Below, piece by piece: positions 52,401-56,523 of a DNA stretch of 56,523 nucleotides (within the stretch, counting starts at the first letter, position 1; the number at the start of each line of letters is the position of its first letter). The position numbers and the translations under genes are program-made. The stretch is from Helochares maculicollis. Lineage: Eukaryota > Arthropoda > Insecta > Coleoptera > Hydrophilidae. The stretch spans positions 1-56,523 of the forward strand of contig JAWQRO010000110.1 in the NCBI GenBank assembly GCA_033557835.1, given 5' to 3'. The notes under the pieces are model-generated. The model did not search any database. It was not told where the DNA came from and saw nothing but the letters and a program-made list of their open reading frames with translations.

Positions 52401-55400
52401 TTAATGGCACTAATAGTTATTGGTTGTTATTAACAGTGATCGTTTTGTTAGACTAGAGTAGTTCACAGTAGATCACTTTAAGATGATTATATCCTCCAGG
52501 TGCATATTATCTTCTTTCCAACTCAACTAAACAATTATTCAATAGTTTGTTGACCTTTGTGCTGCAGCAAATGAGCTACTTTTTATATCCTGTCACAATT
52601 TCATATAAAACTCTTCTGATTTTATCTTTGCAGCAGTTACTTGGATCTAACAAAGCAGCTTTAGAAATTTAATGGCTTGTGCTCATATGGAACCCAATTT
52701 CCTTGTTTTTGCTCCATATCCATGGCCTTTAGATGCTTTAAAATTGCTTATTAAATTATTGATTCAACAAACTCGTTTTGAATTTGGCGTAAATGCTGGA
52801 TCAACAGCACCACCAACTCAGCATCTGAAAACTTATATTGGTCTGCCTTCTTATTCTTTGTAGCTGATGCAAAATCACTACTTTCCAAACAGTAGAATCT
52901 GTAGTCACAGAGCAATTAATAGAGCATATTTGGCATATGCATTGACATGGTTAGAGCACAAAGAAAATCTGTTTACAGTTTAGCGACATCCCACATACTA
53001 ATACTTAATACTAGCTAGGAATTTTTTTTTAAATCAATAAAATATAATTGTATCGCCAATTTCAATGATTTTCTTCTAATAAGTATTATATAAAAACAAT
53101 TTTTTACATGAAAGCCTATTTTTTTAATAATAAAAATCAATTAATTTATTTAGCAAAGCAAATATTTTTATATTGCTTGCAATTTTTAAAAGCTGTGCTA
53201 TATAAAATTATCGTAGCAACTTTCCTACTGTAACAGCAAATTGTTGTAGATTTGTGATGATCATCATGGCTATGTGTTCAAAGTATTATTCTAAAGCTAA
53301 TTTATTTTATTTGTTATTTCTCTTTACCCAATGCTACAAAATGCAAATTTAGTTTACTTTTATGTAAAAATAGAAGAAAACATTTTTCGTCTGTGAGAAA
53401 TTTCTTTAACAATTTATGTGTCATTTAAATCTATAACTTTTTCCATCTTTGAAGCGAAATACCATGTTCTTTCCAGGTTCTGAGTAAAACATTTCAAATT
53501 GAGGCTTTCAAGAATCCAAGTAAGTAATTCTGTAGCAATCGAAAGGGTATTGAAAATGTGATGGATCCACTTATGAGCAATATGGATAATGAACATTACA
53601 TATTAGGTAGCAAAGATATCAGTGTATTGCTAATTTTAACACAAATTAAGTTTCTATTAATAAGTTCTGAACAAAACTTATTAATATATAATTGTATATA
53701 GATGTTTTATTAAAAATATGAAAATTGGTATAAGCTTAACAAATATAGGTCACCTGTTTAATTTTATTAAGTGTATATTGTAGACACTTGCATATACTAT
53801 GTCCTTGAAAATTAATAACAGCCAAACCACAAATGTAATGATTAAATTTTTTTTGTTTTGTAAAAAATCTAAGATTTAACATTTATTATACCCTTACTAC
53901 ATAACTGTATTCTTAGATTTTGTGTGTTCATTTTAGGAATTCAACCCTGACTCTTTAATAGCACAATTTATTGTGTGCAAGGAAAACGAAAAAATCTTAA
54001 ACATCTATAAATTGACAGACTTTTCAACCAACAGGGAAAGGAGGAAAAAAGACGAAGGTGATTCTAGATTAAATATATTACCTAAAACAGTAGGAGAATT
54101 GCTGATAAGCCGTGTGAAAGTTGATACTTGTATAGTCATAACAAATGTGGGAGTATATAAGTTATTGACGAGCTGTTCACCTGTACATAAATTCATAAAC
54201 CTTATCATTGAAGACTGCAATGTTGAAAAAGCCGAAAAGTTAGCCATTATATTCGGGTTGAATTTGCAACGATTGTTTGAAAGCTGCGGAGATCTATTGG
54301 TGTCGAATGGGTCGTTCCATCAAGGTTTAATTTTATACAAACAGGCAAAAATACATTTATTAAAGCGAGTGCTGAAATTGGCTGTATCGGCTGATTGCAA
54401 GTCTCTGCTGAAATTTATACACTTATGTTTAAACGCAAGTCGTGTAGATATGTCTATTGGTACGAAAATACACATAGGAAATTTGGCTGTGATGGCTTAT
54501 ACAGAATTGTTACTGAGGTACAATGGTCATATGAGGACTTCAAACACTAAAGATTTCATGTAAGTTACGAATTTAATTTGTTGTATACACAATTGATGCT
54601 TCAAAAAACATGAATTAGCAATTACTCATTTGGTGTTCAATTTGCAGGAATTTCCTTTGTTATGAGGAATATTACGATCAGGTGCTTGCGGTAAATGTAG
54701 CTTGCCAAGCAGGGCACTGGAAGATTGTTAGCCTTTTAGTGAAAGCAAGGGGTCTTCAACCTGAGGCGGTGGTGGCAATTAGTCAAATTTTACAATCAAA
54801 CAGGATGCCTAGACCAACAGAATATGACTTTTTAGTAGCAATATCTGAACCTAGTTTATTACAGAGCTTGTTGATATTTCCATCGAATTCCCAAATAATT
54901 TTAAATTACATTCGGGAAAATTTAAACCAATTTCCTATTAATATTTTGAAGCGTTTTGCTCTACAACTTGACCCTAGTCAACCCTGTGCTCTGTCTATTG
55001 TCTCCAAGTTACAGCAGCGGCAAAGAAGTGATACTACAAGTGGGGAATCTTCAGTCGATCAAATTGATGTTGACACAAATTCAGTTGCAACTGTTACAGT
55101 AAAAGATGTAATTGAAACTTTTATTTGTGTGTTACTTACACTCATACAAAAGACTGAAGATTATACGTAAGTATTAATTTTGGTAACTGCATGGTCTTAT
55201 CTCCCTCTGTCTATATCTCACTTAGCTCATATTTAATAAATTTTATATAATATATATGATTTGTAATGAAAAATCTTTTATTTCAGTTATAGTCTTGCAC
55301 TATTAGAAAGGATACCAGCTCCAACTGTTAAACTTGAAGAACCAAATATAGCACATTATCCAAAATTGAAAGTTTTGGACTGCGGATATGAACATATTGG

Positions 55401-56181
55401 AGTTATAAGAAATTCAAACCTCTACATGATGGGTATATCAACTGCTGGTAGTTTAGGAATAGGGCCAATATTGACACAAAGTAGCCCAATTAAGATCGTC
55501 TCCACTTTAGCTGATTTGAGGGTGAAGGTTTTAAGTGTGAGTTGTGGAAGAAAACATACTTTGGCTTTGACTGATCATGGAGTAAGTATTAACGATTATT
55601 ACATTAGTACACAATTAGCTGATAAATAGCAACTGAATACTACATGCACAGTCTGTCATTACTTTCCAACCCTTTTAAAACTTCTGATTACAATTTGTGG
55701 ATTTTATTTAATTTCCCTTTTGTTTTAGGTTTACTCTTGGGGTTCAAATTATTATGGGCAACTAGGGCTAGACAGTTTAGTTCAAGAGACACCATATCCC
55801 CAGTTAATAACAGCCTTAATCAAGTACAGAATAATTGATGTTCAAGCAGGACAATATCACAGCATGGCTTTAACATCTAATGGCAAAGTATTCACATGGG
55901 GATGGGGAATTCATGGCCAATTAGGTCATGGTGTCTCAGCTAATGAATTTTACCCTAAGGAGTTAGAGTTTAATACTGCTATTAAACAAATAGCGGCAGG
56001 TTATGCACATAGTCTTATATTAACTATAGATGGGAAACTGTATGGGTTTGGATCTAATGCATTTGGGCAGCTAGAAATATGTAACATAGATGCAAACAAG
56101 TCCACAAAGCCAGTGTGGGTGCTAGTCATGCCTGACTTTTATAGACCAATTGAAAATATTCATACTTCTTATTTCCACAAC
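46296..56181 (+). CDS. RCC1-repeat protein, claret-like (whole gene, 3' end outside window)
   Basis: Eight phase-consistent exons (46296-46417, 46492-46628, 48838-49151, 49272-49784, 53937-54559, 54648-55166, 55287-55581, 55729-56181) give 992 codons, and the gene continues beyond the window. The N-terminal 380 or so residues include WD-like strands (ALCFDPTATWLLVI, ALVGFENGSIALISL). The middle part looks like a helical solenoid (GSFHQGLILYKQAKIHLLKR). RCC1 blades begin at about residue 770, four being visible here (for example VYSWGSNYYGQLGL, VFTWGWGIHGQLGHG). The best guess is insect claret, the putative exchange factor for Rab32/Lightoid in pigment granule and other lysosome-related organelle formation. 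That name rests on a large non-RCC1 N-terminus with C-terminal RCC1 repeats, not on alignment. Another RCC1-family protein is possible. Confidence 0.85.
46492..46628 (+). CDS. RCC1 protein exon 2
   Basis: After ttcattttag the exon completes the phase-2 codon and encodes DGDILLYYTYGELCSILKRV, then ALCFDPTATWLLVI, a propeller-like strand pair. It ends ATCT|GTAAGT in phase 1. Confidence 0.9.
46629..48837. other. RCC1 protein intron 2
   Basis: 2.2 kb of AT-rich intron (GTAAGT to ATTTTAG). Only short chance open frames are present. A slightly more complex patch at 48240-48420 gave no recognisable protein in any frame I read. Confidence 0.75.
48838..49151 (+). CDS. RCC1 protein exon 3
   Basis: Encodes CLDCSLYIIPALSLVD and continues to VWWQTLDCNQ, then ALVGFENGSIALISLTDGRC, which has a WD/propeller-like strand pattern. 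It starts in phase 1 and ends in phase 0 (AATG|GTAAGC). The minus-strand 82-codon frame over it is a shadow. Confidence 0.93.
49272..49784 (+). CDS. RCC1 protein exon 4
   Basis: A 171-codon, phase 0-0 exon beginning INGVSGQQWKLVLEQ. A charged, Ser-rich linker (DSQNSDSESVSSDASHSG) is followed by hydrophobic strands (YIHRLQQKTDYLLLTDRLIY). The donor is TTCG|GTAAGT; an earlier GAAG|GTAATT is a weaker alternative. A 4.15-kb intron follows. Confidence 0.92.
50681..51665 (+). mobile_element. Mariner element relic (plus strand, 3' truncated)
   Basis: The left end begins with a terminal-repeat-like ccaggtgtacaagttt directly after a TA dinucleotide, as expected for mariner insertion. The transposase starts near 50848 with NFEPSKKHL and continues FLFNQKKKASESHQIVVETY. 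It resumes at LNERQMERRKT, then YELLKPG, WARRHGKVILQHDNAPAHSA and PQPPYSPDMVPSDYHLF. Similarity ends after HILAEQ, and no right terminal repeat was found. Stops and frameshifts break it, including a TAA just before the block at 51418. The first catalytic aspartate (usually GDEKW) reads NEK. It looks irritans-like and is inactive. Confidence 0.9.
52180..52990 (-). mobile_element. Strongly decayed mariner relic (minus strand)
   Basis: The clearest minus-strand block is LKAMDMEQKQGNWVPYEHKP, near 52700, a hallmark of mariner transposase just after the helix-turn-helix. Weaker matches flank it: SSDFASATKNKKADQYKFSD and IQHLRQIQNEFVES upstream. Downstream are YCELL..NKTIT and, in another frame, QLPYSPYIAPSENHLFKEM. 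Many stops and frameshifts break it. The 63-codon plus-strand frame at 52672 is the reverse of this element. Confidence 0.78.
53937..54559 (+). CDS. RCC1 protein exon 5
   Basis: Begins EFNPDSLIAQFIVCKENEK after tgttcattttag, in phase 0 with exon 4. The second half is rich in amphipathic helices (EKAEKLAIIFGLNLQRLFES, then GSFHQGLILYKQAKIHLLKR), suggesting an alpha-solenoid. It ends TTTCAT|GTAAGT in phase 2. Confidence 0.93.
54648..55166 (+). CDS. RCC1 protein exon 6
   Basis: Completes a Met codon, then encodes NFLCYEEYYDQVLAVNVACQ and further helical repeats to IQKTEDYT. It includes ACQAGHWKIVSLLVKARGLQ and a Gln/Ser-rich linker (QQRQRSDTTSGESS). The phase 2-2 exon is flanked by tttgcag and GTAAGT. 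Confidence 0.93.
55287..55581 (+). CDS. RCC1 protein exon 7: first RCC1 blade
   Basis: After a linker (ERIPAPTVKLEEPN) the first RCC1-type blade appears: LDCGYEHIGVI, LYMMGISTAGSLGIG, then VLSVSCGRKHTLALTDHG. The exon ends at a blade boundary in phase 0 (CATGGA|GTAAGT). Confidence 0.95.
55729..56181 (+). CDS. RCC1 protein exon 8: RCC1 blades
   Basis: Contains VYSWGSNYYGQLGLD, DVQAGQYHSMALTSNGKVF, TWGWGIHGQLGHG, IAAGYAHSLILTIDGKLYGF and GSNAFGQLEI, which are textbook RCC1 repeat motifs. It is 151 codons, phase 0-0, and ends CACAAC|GTAAGT. A full RCC1 propeller has seven blades, so about three more should lie right of the window. Confidence 0.96.
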
Positions 56182-56523
56182 GTAAGTATAGCACATTTTT
56201 ATATAATTGCTTGAGTTTCTGCAACATTGTATGCTTGAAACCATTCATAAGATTAAAAATGAAAACCAAACATTTTACTATGTAAATGGATTAATTATTA
56301 TTGTTTTACATAGTTAGCATGTCACACCTTAGCATATTTTAACATAATTGCAGGCTTTTCATCTATTGAGATGTTAAAAAAGAAAAAACCTAGTAATGAC
56401 ATCTACTTATAGTAATGCAATATTGAACTAAGTTGATTAAAACTAGAATGTTCAGCCTCCAATAAAAGAAAATATTACCATGATAAGTTTATTGACCTAT
56501 AAATTTAAATATATATATAAATA
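56182..56523. other. Partial intron at right edge
   Basis: AT-rich sequence after the exon 8 donor with no acceptor followed by RCC1-like coding sequence, so the next exon lies outside the window. Confidence 0.8.

Larger units (their letters stand above)
49785..53936. other. RCC1 protein intron 4 (4.15 kb, with two mariner relics)
   Basis: This is the longest visible intron of the plus-strand gene. It holds two mariner relics in opposite orientation (50681-51665 plus, about 52180-52990 minus), which account for its protein-like open frames. The rest is AT-rich and featureless. Confidence 0.8.

Noticed and set aside
52672..52863. 63-codon plus-strand frame that looks protein-like
   Set aside because: The opposite strand reads as a mariner transposase (LKAMDMEQKQGNWVPYEHKP), so this is a reverse shadow of the relic.

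Overview
This is a eukaryotic, very AT-rich nuclear window. Short coding exons with GT-AG introns are spread through long non-coding stretches. The two genes present and several decayed mariner transposons point to an insect; I cannot fix the order from this window alone. No tRNA, rRNA, CRISPR or bacterial-style gene was seen.

Two genes lie head to head. The minus-strand gene (45917 down to the left edge) is an ADAM-family disintegrin metalloprotease of the Meltrin (ADAM9/12/19) type. It has a signal peptide, prodomain, active reprolysin domain, disintegrin, Cys-rich and EGF regions, a transmembrane segment and a cytoplasmic tail. Nine coding exons could be chained, with matching phase at every junction. 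The first intron is about 29.4 kb and another is only 58 bp. The last exons allow two different tails. The gene runs off the left edge.

The plus-strand gene (46296 to the right edge) encodes a large protein with a propeller-like N-terminus, a helical middle region and C-terminal RCC1 repeats. It most resembles insect claret, the putative exchange factor for the Rab32-like GTPase Lightoid in lysosome-related organelle biogenesis. Eight phase-consistent exons give 992 codons, and the gene continues off the right edge. The two start codons are 378 bp apart, so the interval is probably a shared promoter; it contains a good CTCF-like motif.

The rest is intron. Four mariner relics were found: 25.1-26.1 kb (minus), 42.6-42.9 kb (plus), 50.7-51.7 kb (plus) and 52.2-53.0 kb (minus). 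There is also a 21-bp minisatellite near 9.1 kb, a long degenerate tandem-repeat field at about 13.7-15.9 kb, three (AT)n tracts and several base-composition islands in intron 1 that could be enhancers. I found no evidence for an unknown multi-gene system. The most interesting points are the alternative ADAM tails, the furin site built across a splice junction, and the unusual domain combination of the RCC1 protein.
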